Below are positions 53,203 through 61,806 of a stretch of 64,000 nucleotides of DNA, piece by piece. The stretch comes from Dyadobacter sp. NIV53. GTDB taxonomy: Bacteria; Bacteroidota; Bacteroidia; Cytophagales; Spirosomataceae. Every line of letters begins with the position of its first letter. Positions within the stretch are counted from its first letter, which is position 1. A program made the position numbers and the translations under genes. The notes under the pieces were generated by a model. It did not search any database, was not told the DNA's origin, and saw nothing but the letters and a program-made list of their open reading frames with translations. The DNA lies in contig NZ_CP081299.1 of assembly GCF_019711195.1 (NCBI RefSeq), positions 5,366,501-5,430,500 of the forward strand, given 5' to 3'.

Positions 53203-54914
53203 TCAATTTACAGCCAAATTTGAAGTTTCCGCTTCTTTTATCCACCTCACGCGTACAATCCTGCTCTGGATACCGTGTTCCAAAAAGAAATGCTGCCAGT
53301 GTAATTGCCGTGACGATAAATGATCCGTTGGTGATTTGATTTCTATAAAAGCATATTCTGTTTCATTCCAAACCATCAGATCCGGAAAACCACGCGTATT
53401 TTCCCGCAGATTGTATGCAATTTCCAAAAGCACCGCATGTATCTGCTCAGGTGTAAGCCAGGAAATAAGGGTCAGGACTTTTTCCAAAGAACCTTCATAC
53501 CAAGATACAAGCACGTTTGTGAGTCCTAGTTTTTCATGATACGTTTTCTTTACTATTTCTTCAATAGCTTCCCTTGTGTCAGCTGTTTTCATTCTTTCCA
53601 GTAATTGTTCAGAGCGTTTCAAATAAAAATCTGGAAGGAAAAAATCACTCGGAACACGCTGCAACGGATTATGAATGGCTTTTACGTTCATGTCATAAAT
53701 AATATCCCAAAACAGCAAGCCAAACAACGAACGCCAGGGTTCATTTTCACTGAAAACGGCTTCAAAACCCTGTTCCCGGTAATAATGAATGGCACCCAGC
53801 TCGACCTGGTAACGGTACATGATCGGAATATCAATGGCTCCGGCCGATTTCAGTGCCTGCGTCGTACGTTTGACAATCCTTTTCTTTTTATTATTGATCT
53901 TTTCATAAAAATCTTCACTGAAGTAACGCTCATCAGCATTTTGCGGATTTTCTGCAATTTCCTCGCAAAGTGCCAGCGCTTCATCTATTTCACCGAGATT
54001 GTACAGCAGCCGGACACGCCTTTCACGTGCAGGTGCATTATTGGTAAGCTGATAGATACTAAGTGCCTGCGAAAGCATTTTTTTCTTTCAAGCCATGCGC
54101 TCACTCTCAGTATGAACTGGTTATAAGACGGAAGTGCCTTCGGACTTAAATTCCCGGCCACACCAACCTGCCAGTTCATAAACCAGTCAAAAATTTCCTC
54201 TGGTGGAAACTCCTGTTTCATGATATCAAAAGTTTCTTTCATGAGCGAAACCATCAGGGTATCGTCTACATCTTTCCGGGTTTCGAATTGTATGGACAAA
54301 TGCTGCTCATCAAACGACTGAAAACGTACATGCCCCAGATCACGGATCACAAATTCAGTCATGTCTGCATACCTGTTCCCAAAAAACAGAAATTTCATGA
54401 TCATCACTTCACCTTCATACGTGACTTTGATGACTGGTTCACTTTGACCGATTACTTCGCATAATGTTTTGAAATCGTATTCATAAATCAGCCAGCGGAC
54501 CAGATCAGGCTTTTTAATGCTTTTCGCCGGCATTACGTCCGGTTTCAGGATTTTTGTGAATTCCAGATGCTGCTCTTTGGTGAAAAGATTCATGACTTCT
54601 TCGAGCCGGTCCTGGTGATCGTCACAAAGTGTTTCTATGAATTTTTTATCAAATAATTCTTCCAGTACTGCCGGTATATCAATGATTTCAGAATAGGACA
54701 AACTGTTAACACGAAAAAACGATTTGCTGCGATTGCTGAAACGAATAAAAAGACACTGTGCATCTTCCGAAAGTGCATTATACTGGTTCAGGAAATTGAT
54801 TTCATTTTCATTTAATACAGGCTCGTACATTCTACGAACGAAATTCAGTACATAGCCGAAGTAATCGTGGTAGTATTTTGGGGGAAGATCCTGCGGAAAC
54901 TCTATATTTTGCAC
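53203..54914 (-). CDS. VRR-NUC nuclease, FAN1-like; apparent frameshift
   Basis: The C-terminal frame (53203-54078) contains the PD-(D/E)xK nuclease core GFPDLMVWN ... FIEIKSPTDHLS then QLHWQHF, matching bacterial FAN1 relatives that cut 5' flaps near interstrand crosslinks. The N-terminal frame (to about 54914) carries a helical SAP-like region. The two overlap at a T7 run (54078-54084; A7 in the gene): LERKK joins directly to MLSQALSIYQ if one A is added, giving about 570 residues. The start is uncertain: GTG 54914 (VQNIEFPQDLP) is the best choice, since the frame has no convincing ATG. Confidence 0.85.
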
Positions 54915-55187
54915 GGTTTTTAAAACAAATATTAATAATATTCTTAACGTAAAATTAAGATAGTTAAACACAGAATAAAGCAACGTTTTTCTGTCTGTGT
55001 AAAATCTTGGTCGTTTTGCTTACCTGACGCCTTCTGAACATAACAAGGAATAGTTACCTAAGTTTCAGGAATATCAGTCAATATTAATGTTTTATTGTTT
55101 TTGGAAAAATATTAAGTATAAATAGGATTAAAATAATCCAACATGCGCCTTTTTTATACTAACATAGTATTTTATAAAGAATTGACT

Positions 55188-55195
55188 TACATTTG
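55188..55195 (+). promoter_or_regulatory. -7 promoter box of pgk
   Basis: TACATTTG, an exact TANNTTTG match, 23 bases before the ATG at 55219. No clear -33 TTG. Confidence 0.55.
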
Positions 55196-55218
55196 TTTTC
55201 AATGGAAAACAATTTTAC

Positions 55219-56415
55219 ATGCCCATGACAACATTAGATTCTTACAATTTTTCTGGCAAAAAAGCTCTTGTCCGCGTTGATTTCAACGTGCCGCTAAATG
55301 ACAAATTTGAGATCACGGATGATACAAGAATCCGCGCTACTATCCCTACAATCACCAGGATTCTGAATGAAGGCGGATCAGTTATTCTGATGTCTCATTT
55401 GGGACGTCCGAAAGATGGCCCGACGGAAAAATATTCATTAAAGCATCTGGTAAATCCATTGTCCCTGATTTTGGGTAAAACAGTGAAATTTGCTGACGAT
55501 TGTATTGGAGAAAGCGCTACTGAACTGGCAGCCGCTTTGCAGCCTGGTGAAGTTTTGCTTCTGGAAAACCTTCGTTTTTATAAAGAAGAAGAAAAAGGAA
55601 ATGAGGAGTTTGCTGAAAAATTATCTAAACTCGGAGATGTTTGGGTAATGGATGCTTTTGGAACTGCACACCGTGCACATGCTTCAACAGCTGTAATTGG
55701 CAAGTTTTTCAAAGATAAAGTTTGCGGTTATGTGATGCAGGCTGAGCTTGAAAATGCTGAAAGACTTCTTGAGCATTCAGAACGTCCTTTCACTGCGATT
55801 ATGGGCGGAGCAAAAATATCTGATAAAATATTGATTATTGAAAAGCTGATTGACAAAGTTGATAACCTGATTATCGGCGGAGGAATGTCATATACTTTTT
55901 CAAAAGCAACTGGCGGAAATATTGGTAAATCGCTATTGGAAGCAGACAAACAAGAGCTTACACTTGAACTGGTAAAGAAAGCGAAAGAGAAAGGTGTTAA
56001 CTTGATTTTGCCGGTTGATACTGTTATTGCTGACGGATTCAGCAACGATGCGGCCCGCGAAGTTGTGCCGGCAGGACAGATTCCTGACGATTGGCAGGGT
56101 TTGGATATCGGGCCTGAATCAATTAAGATTTTTGCTGATATTATTGCCAAATCGAAAACGGTACTTTGGAATGGCCCGATGGGCGTTTTCGAATTCCCGA
56201 ATTTTGCTCAGGGAACCAATGCGATCGCTGAGTCGGTAGTATCTGCAACTGAGGAAAATGATGCGTTCTCATTGATTGGCGGTGGTGATTCTGCTTCTGC
56301 TATCAACAATTCAGGATACGGAGACCGCGTAAGTTATGTTTCCACAGGTGGTGGTGCATTACTTGAATACATGGAAGGTAAAGTTTTGCCGGGCGTTGCT
56401 GCTTTGGAAGCTTAG
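55219..56415 (+). CDS. pgk: Phosphoglycerate kinase
   Basis: Pgk transfers the phosphate of 1,3-bisphosphoglycerate to ADP in glycolysis. The signature VRVDFNVPL near residue 19, SHLGRPK near 59, DAFGTAHRAHAST near 143 and GGGDSASAI near 354 are intact. 398 residues is normal. ATG 55219 is used; a second ATG at 55225 is possible. Two tandem repeats and a terminator follow. Confidence 0.97.
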   Translation: MPMTTLDSYNFSGKKALVRVDFNVPLNDKFEITDDTRIRATIPTITRILNEGGSVILMSHLGRPKDGPTEKYSLKHLVNPLSLILGKTVKFADDCIGESATELAAALQPGEVLLLENLRFYKEEEKGNEEFAEKLSKLGDVWVMDAFGTAHRAHASTAVIGKFFKDKVCGYVMQAELENAERLLEHSERPFTAIMGGAKISDKILIIEKLIDKVDNLIIGGGMSYTFSKATGGNIGKSLLEADKQELTLELVKKAKEKGVNLILPVDTVIADGFSNDAAREVVPAGQIPDDWQGLDIGPESIKIFADIIAKSKTVLWNGPMGVFEFPNFAQGTNAIAESVVSATEENDAFSLIGGGDSASAINNSGYGDRVSYVSTGGGALLEYMEGKVLPGVAALEA

Positions 56416-56463
56416 ATTTTAATTAGCGGTTTTTAGAGTAATCGGCCGGAGGCCTTAAAATAA

Positions 56464-56525
56464 GAATCCCGAACGTGACGTTCGAGCCATCAGAGAATCC
56501 CGAACGTGATGTTCGAGCCATCAGA
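56464..56525. repeat. Two tandem 31-bp repeats with internal palindromes
   Basis: Copies at 56464-56494 and 56495-56525 differ at one position. Each contains CGAACGTGACGTTCG (or a one-base variant), itself a palindrome. A partial third copy (GCCATCAGA) follows near 56532-56540. They resemble small REP-like units downstream of pgk. Confidence 0.88.
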
Positions 56526-56546
56526 GGTTGGCGCCATCAGAAAACA

Positions 56547-56582
56547 AGAAAACCATCCTGCAAGCGCGGGATGGTTTTTCTG
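56547..56582 (+). terminator. Intrinsic terminator of pgk
   Basis: AAAACCATCC pairs with GGGATGGTTTT around a short loop and is followed by T-rich sequence. Confidence 0.88.
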
Positions 56583-56638
56583 TATAACAAACCTAACTAA
56601 TTTATGAATAGAGCTCTCGAGAAAGCTGAAATTCCTTA

Positions 56639-59092
56639 TCAACTGCCGCCACTTGCACGTTTTTGAAGATCATCCGATCCTGTGTTACGCTGGCGTGCCC
56701 CTTTTACATTCTGATTACCAAAGCTATACGTGAACGTTAGCCTGAACTGCCGGCTCGGCCATTCTGAACGAACTGAAAAATCAATATCCTTATATTGGGC
56801 ACGTGCATTGAAACGGTTTGTCCAAAATATGTCGTTGACATTCAGGCGTATTGTTCCTTTTTTATTCATGATATTCTTTTGAATTCCGGCGTTTACCATA
56901 CCCATTGGTTTTGCTGCATACAATCCATAAAATGCCCGGCTGTTGTACCATCCCGAAATTTCCGCCGACCAGCCTTTTGGTAAGGTAAACTGGTTGTTTC
57001 CGTACATGTTCCAGGAAATCTGCTGGATTTTTAACTGTTGTTCCAGATAATAAGAGTTGTAATAATTGTATACGCCCGTAAAGTTGCTCTGGAATGTCCA
57101 CCATTTTGTGATCGGAATGGGTGCCGAAATCGTGAGGCTGATATTATCCTGATGATCTAGGTTGTCGGATGTTACAAACGTTTTATTTTCGGAAGCAATC
57201 TGTTGCGGCAGCTCGTTGGCGATCATATCTTTGATCCGGCTGTAAGCCAAAGTAGTGTTCAGGAAATTTTTATAGACGTGTACCAACTGAAATGAATTGG
57301 TATACTGTGGTTTCAGGTTCGGATTCCCACGTTGGAATGTGTATGGATCAAGGTAGAATTCGAACGGATTCAGCGACTGGTAATTGGGCCGGTCGATGCG
57401 GCGGCTGTACGAAAGATTCAGTACGTTATTCGTGTCCAGCTGATTGGAGAGGAAAACACTTGGGAAAAGGTTTACATAATTCCGGTCGCGTTTCTGGTTC
57501 AAGGTAACCGAGTTCCCAATGGAATGTGTGTGCTCGCCGCGTAAACCCAGCTGGTATTTGATTTTCTTAGAAATGCTTCCGCTGTAATTAAGATAAGCCG
57601 CATTTACGTTTTCAGTATATTTAAACTGGTTGGAACGCGTCGGATCAAGTACCCAGTCATCTGCTTTCGTTTCAAAAACCATATTATTGTCGGAAGTAAC
57701 ATAACTGGTTTTTAATCCGGTTTCAAACTTGCCTTTCCATAATGGCTGTGTATAATCCAGCTTGGAAACACCAATATTGATTGCCGAAGGCATATTATTC
57801 CGTACCTGTTCAGGGCTGCCATCCTGCTCACCGGCAGCATTGGAGTACTGCGTGTTCAGGTTACTGTTTTTCTTTCCGGAGTAATTCACATAATCGACAT
57901 CGAACGTCAGTTCTTTTCCTTTGTCGTCAAACTGATGCTTGAAGTTCAGGTTTGTACTGATATTATTCATATTGCCGCCATTAAAAACATTCGTTCTGAA
58001 AGTTCTCTGAAGGCTGAGATCTTCATTTAGTATCCGGGTATTGGTTTGTCCGAAAGGATTACTGAAATCATTATGAAATGCAGAAACCAGTATTCCAAAA
58101 GTTGATTTATCCGTGGCATTATAGTCAATTCCGGCGCGTATGTTATGATACTGGGATTTGTTGGTTCGTTCAGTCCGCTGGTCAAAATAAGTAACATTGT
58201 CTTCAAATGGTATTCTGCGATAAATGGTATTGTTGTTAAAACCTTTGTTAAAAAATGTTCCTGCACTGATAAATGTGCTGATTTTACCTGCACGGTGATT
58301 AAGCGTCGCCGTTGCGTTTTCCCTTGCATATCTGGCATAAGCAACACCCAAACTGATGTTACCATTGGTACCATAGCTTTTATTCCGCTTCATTTTGATA
58401 TTAATAATCCCTGAATTCCCGGCAGCGTCATATTTTGCAGAAGGATTGGTGATCAGTTCTATCTTCTCAATATTGTCGCTGGGTGTATTGCGAAGCAGCG
58501 TAATGAGCTCCTGTTGTGAGAGGAATGTCTGTTTACCATCGATCTGAACAATTACACCAGCTTTACCACGTAGTTTCAATTGTTCGTTTTGCTGATCGAC
58601 TGTAACGCCGGGGGCACGTTCAAGTACTTCGAGTGCAGTTGCACCGGCAGATACAATGCTATTCTCTACATTAATGACCGTTCGGTCGATCTGCTGTTCG
58701 ATGAATGGTTTTTTGGCAACAACAGTAACTTCATTTAAGGACTGGGTATCGGTTTTTAAAGAAGTTACAGGAAGATTGACTGTGTTTTTATTAATAGAGA
58801 AAACTTTGCTGTACTCTTTCTGATAGCCAACCATGGAAACCAGCGTCAAATATTGGCCATCATGTATCTGATCAAATAAGAATTTACCATTTTCATCGGC
58901 TGCTAATCCTTTTATCAGGACAGAATCTTTGGCCTGTAATAAAAGAACATTAACAAATGGAAATGGGGCTGATTTTTCATCCAGGACTGATCCGGAGACT
59001 TTTCCGGGGGCCGGGCTTGAACTTTGTGTTTGAGCAAGCACAAAGCTAGCGCTCAGCAGCAGTGCTGCAGTTAGGTTAATAAAGAATTTCAT
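56639..59092 (-). CDS. TonB-dependent receptor-like outer-membrane protein (OMP_b-brl_3 type)
   Basis: The 817-residue protein has a signal peptide ending FVLAQ, a CarboxypepD_reg-like domain (VSGSVLDEKSAPFPFVNVLLL to SMVGYQKEY, about 33-100), a plug domain (about 120-240, with SIVSAGATALEVLERAPGV) and a beta-barrel closing FRLTFTYSFG. This matches the outer membrane beta-barrel family, PF14905, common in Bacteroidota. No SusD-like partner is adjacent, so the ligand is unknown. An exact TATCTTTG -7 box is at 59181-59188, giving a leader of about 80 bases. Confidence 0.9.
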   Translation of the reverse strand: MKFFINLTAALLLSASFVLAQTQSSSPAPGKVSGSVLDEKSAPFPFVNVLLLQAKDSVLIKGLAADENGKFLFDQIHDGQYLTLVSMVGYQKEYSKVFSINKNTVNLPVTSLKTDTQSLNEVTVVAKKPFIEQQIDRTVINVENSIVSAGATALEVLERAPGVTVDQQNEQLKLRGKAGVIVQIDGKQTFLSQQELITLLRNTPSDNIEKIELITNPSAKYDAAGNSGIINIKMKRNKSYGTNGNISLGVAYARYARENATATLNHRAGKISTFISAGTFFNKGFNNNTIYRRIPFEDNVTYFDQRTERTNKSQYHNIRAGIDYNATDKSTFGILVSAFHNDFSNPFGQTNTRILNEDLSLQRTFRTNVFNGGNMNNISTNLNFKHQFDDKGKELTFDVDYVNYSGKKNSNLNTQYSNAAGEQDGSPEQVRNNMPSAINIGVSKLDYTQPLWKGKFETGLKTSYVTSDNNMVFETKADDWVLDPTRSNQFKYTENVNAAYLNYSGSISKKIKYQLGLRGEHTHSIGNSVTLNQKRDRNYVNLFPSVFLSNQLDTNNVLNLSYSRRIDRPNYQSLNPFEFYLDPYTFQRGNPNLKPQYTNSFQLVHVYKNFLNTTLAYSRIKDMIANELPQQIASENKTFVTSDNLDHQDNISLTISAPIPITKWWTFQSNFTGVYNYYNSYYLEQQLKIQQISWNMYGNNQFTLPKGWSAEISGWYNSRAFYGLYAAKPMGMVNAGIQKNIMNKKGTIRLNVNDIFWTNRFNARAQYKDIDFSVRSEWPSRQFRLTFTYSFGNQNVKGARQRNTGSDDLQKRASGGS

Positions 59093-59507
59093 GGCTAATA
59101 AATGAGTTATGTTTTACTGAAATTTTTAAAAATTACCTGATCAATTTTTAAGTAACTCTTTTCTTGGTTTCAGTACATTGCAAAGATAAGTACTTGGTAT
59201 AGCATAGAACCTAAAATTATATGAATGGTTCTTTTCGTGTGTTGAATGGAAGTGTAGATTTTGCAACTCAAATCATAGATGCAAAGTGAAGCAGGAATGT
59301 TGCACGAAGCCAGGAAAAAAGTTTGAGTGGTTGAAAACCGGTATGAATGAAGGCTGGATTTTATCCGGGTTTTATTCTGCTTCCAGAATAAAATATGGGA
59401 TAAAGAAATGATCAGAAAGGAAAGAGGAGGGTTGCAGGTTTAGTATCTGTTATAACAGAGCACTTTTACATCCTGATTATTTATAAAGGAAGGGTTTACT
59501 AAATATT
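59093..59507. other. Promoter and intergenic region of the TonB-type receptor
   Basis: Contains the -7 box of the receptor (minus strand TATCTTTG, 59181-59188). A perfect 10-bp hairpin TTTTATTCTG/CAGAATAAAA lies at 59370-59393 with no T run. Nothing else recognised. Confidence 0.5.
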
Positions 59508-59780
59508 TTACCTATTGTGCTTTAAATCAGTTGTATGCAACCGGATCAGATTTTCACTATTAGTAGACAAGAGGTCAACAGAATCAACTTCTAAGATTTG
59601 TGCGATCTGTATCAGGCGTTCTAATGTGATACGGGTATAAGCCAGTTCTATCTTGCTGTATGCATTCTGTGAAATGCCCAGTTTCATTGCCAGATAATCC
59701 TGCGTGTAATTTCTATACTCTCTGATCTTCCTGATATTTGTTGAAACGATTTTGATTTTAGCTTCTATTGTATGATCCAT
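59508..59780 (-). CDS. Small XRE-family helix-turn-helix protein
   Basis: The 90-residue protein is a single XRE domain: IRKIREYRNYTQDYLAMKLG is helices 1-2 and ISQNAYSKIELAYTRITLERL is the recognition part, followed by AQILEVD. It has only a short tail, so it is either a small regulator or an antitoxin-like protein; no toxin gene is adjacent. Target unknown. It lies divergent to the pncB-like gene by about 190 bases, and may regulate itself or the TonB receptor. Confidence 0.85.
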   Translation of the reverse strand: MDHTIEAKIKIVSTNIRKIREYRNYTQDYLAMKLGISQNAYSKIELAYTRITLERLIQIAQILEVDSVDLLSTNSENLIRLHTTDLKHNR

Positions 59781-59972
59781 AACATTGATTAGTAGCGACT
59801 GAAGTAAATCTTAATGAGTTTTTATATACGATAAAATAGTAATCCCAAGATCACATTCGTCTCTTAAAAATTGAAAAATCTGGCTTTAGAAGTGGTTCAT
59901 ATCTCTTCTGTTTTAGTTAAAACCGTATTTTTTTAAGTAATTGGCAGTTCATATCTATATACGAATCAAACA

Positions 59973-61437
59973 ATGATTAACCGCCTTTACGACACCTCAC
60001 TTGGGTTATTGACCGATTTATATCAGCTTACGATGGCCTACGGCTATTGGAAATCAGGTAAAGCAGAACAGGAAGCAGTTTTTAATTTATATTTCAGGAA
60101 ACATCCTTTTCAGGGTGGATTTACAATTGCATGCGGACTAAGCAGTGTAATTGATTATTTAAATGAATATCGTTTTGATGAAAAAGATCTCGAATATGTT
60201 GGTTCATTAGAGGGAAATGACGGACAAAAACTGTTTGAACCTGAATTCCTGGAATATCTGCGTACCATGGAATTGCAGTGCAGTGTAGACGCTGTGCCCG
60301 AAGGAACGGCTGTTTTCCCAAATGAACCTTTATTGAGGATACAAGGCCCGATCCTGCAATGCCAGTTACTGGAAACCCCATTGCTGAACCTGATTAATTT
60401 TCAATCGCTTATTGCTACAAAAGCTGCGAGAATGCGTCTGGTTGCAAAAGATGATGCTCTGCTCGAATTTGGATTACGACGGGCACAAGGTCCGGATGGA
60501 GGAATGACTGCGAGCCGGGCAGCTTATATAGGCGGTTTTGATGCAACATCAAATGTATTAGCCGGAAAACTTTATGGTATACCAGTCAAAGGAACACATG
60601 CGCATAGCTGGGTCATGTCGTTTGATACTGAACAGGAAGCATTTGAAACTTATGCGCAGTATATGCCAAACAATGTTACGTTGCTGGTCGATACCTACGA
60701 TTCGCTGAATGGAGTAGAAAACGCCATTAAAGTGGGAAACCAGCTTCGGGAGCGTGGCTTTGACCTGGGCGGAATTCGTCTGGATTCAGGCGATCTTGCT
60801 TATCTGAGTATTGAAGCACGCAAGCTTTTGGATGAAGCGGGGTTTGAAAAAACAAATATTGTAGCCAGCAACGATCTGGATGAGTATATTATGGACAGTT
60901 TGAAGATCCAGGGCGCAAAAATCAATGTATGGGGAATTGGCACCAAACTGGTAACCGCTTATGACCAGCCTGCGTTGGGCGGTGTTTTCAAGCTTGCTGC
61001 AATCAAAAATGAAAATGGAGAATGGGATTATAAATTAAAGTTATCGGAACAGGCTATCAAAGTATCAACGCCTGGGATTCAGCAGGTACGGCGGTTTCAG
61101 GATGCAGAAGGGATTTATTTCGGACATGATCTTCAATATTGAAACTCCGCTGACCGGAAAAGCGACTATGGTAGATCCTTACGATTTTACCAAAAACAGG
61201 TCTTTTTCTGAAACGGCTTCTTACGAAGATCTGCTTGTGCCGGTCTTTGCAAATGGTAAATTAATTTATACACTTCCATCAATTCATGAAACAAGGACAA
61301 GGGTACAGGATCAGCTGCTACATTTCCACAAAGGAATAAAACGTTTTGTAAACCCGCATACCTATCCGGTAGGTTTGGAAAAAGAGCTATTTGATATAAA
61401 AACGGATCTGATTGTGAAGCTGAGAGCTGGGAAGTGA
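59973..61437 (+). CDS. pncB: Nicotinate phosphoribosyltransferase with apparent frameshift
   Basis: This enzyme makes nicotinate mononucleotide for NAD salvage. Family landmarks are TDLYQLTMAYGYW at the N-terminus, FGLRRAQGPDGG near residue 165, KGTHAHSWVMSF near 208, LVDTYDSLNG and RLDSGDL near 265. The first frame stops at 61142 after FQDAEGIYFGHDLQY, whereas the second frame supplies DMIFNIETPLTGKATMVDP and the rest. Removing one G from GGG 61110-61112 joins them as DAEGFISDMIFN, about 487 residues, the usual size. Confidence 0.87.
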
Positions 61438-61502
61438 GTTGTATTAGAAAATTCCTGTTTAATCTAAAACTTTAAATTTGAAATACTTATCTCTTAAACT
61501 CA

Positions 61503-61742
61503 ATGAAAGAAATTCCTCAACCCAATACTGAAATTCTGAAAGAGCTTATCAAATACCGTATGCCTTTTGGGAAATATAAAGACTGGCTGATTATCGACTT
61601 GCCGGTTTCATATCTGGAATGGTTTGAACGTGAAGGTTTTCCGGCAGGAAAGCTTGGGATGATGCTGAGTACTATGTATGAGATCCGCCTGAATGATCTG
61701 ATGTTTTTGATTGACGGATTGAAGAAGATTTATAGGACATGA
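61503..61742 (+). CDS. DUF3820-family protein
   Basis: This 79-residue protein has the DUF3820 pattern MPFGKYKDWLIIDLPVSYLEW then GKLGMMLSTMYEI. Related proteins are annotated as putative quorum-sensing-regulated virulence factors in some genomes, which has no clear biochemical basis. No signal peptide. It lies after the pncB-like gene by 65 bases. Confidence 0.85.
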   Translation: MKEIPQPNTEILKELIKYRMPFGKYKDWLIIDLPVSYLEWFEREGFPAGKLGMMLSTMYEIRLNDLMFLIDGLKKIYRT

Positions 61743-61806
61743 TATGGAAAGAACTTTGGCTAAAGATATCTAAGAACCAGATGGCTTTAGCCAAAGTGTT
61801 TTTACT

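Noticed and set aside
59370..59393. Perfect 10-bp hairpin as terminator of the small XRE gene
   Set aside because: No T run follows on the minus strand and it is over 110 bases past the stop.
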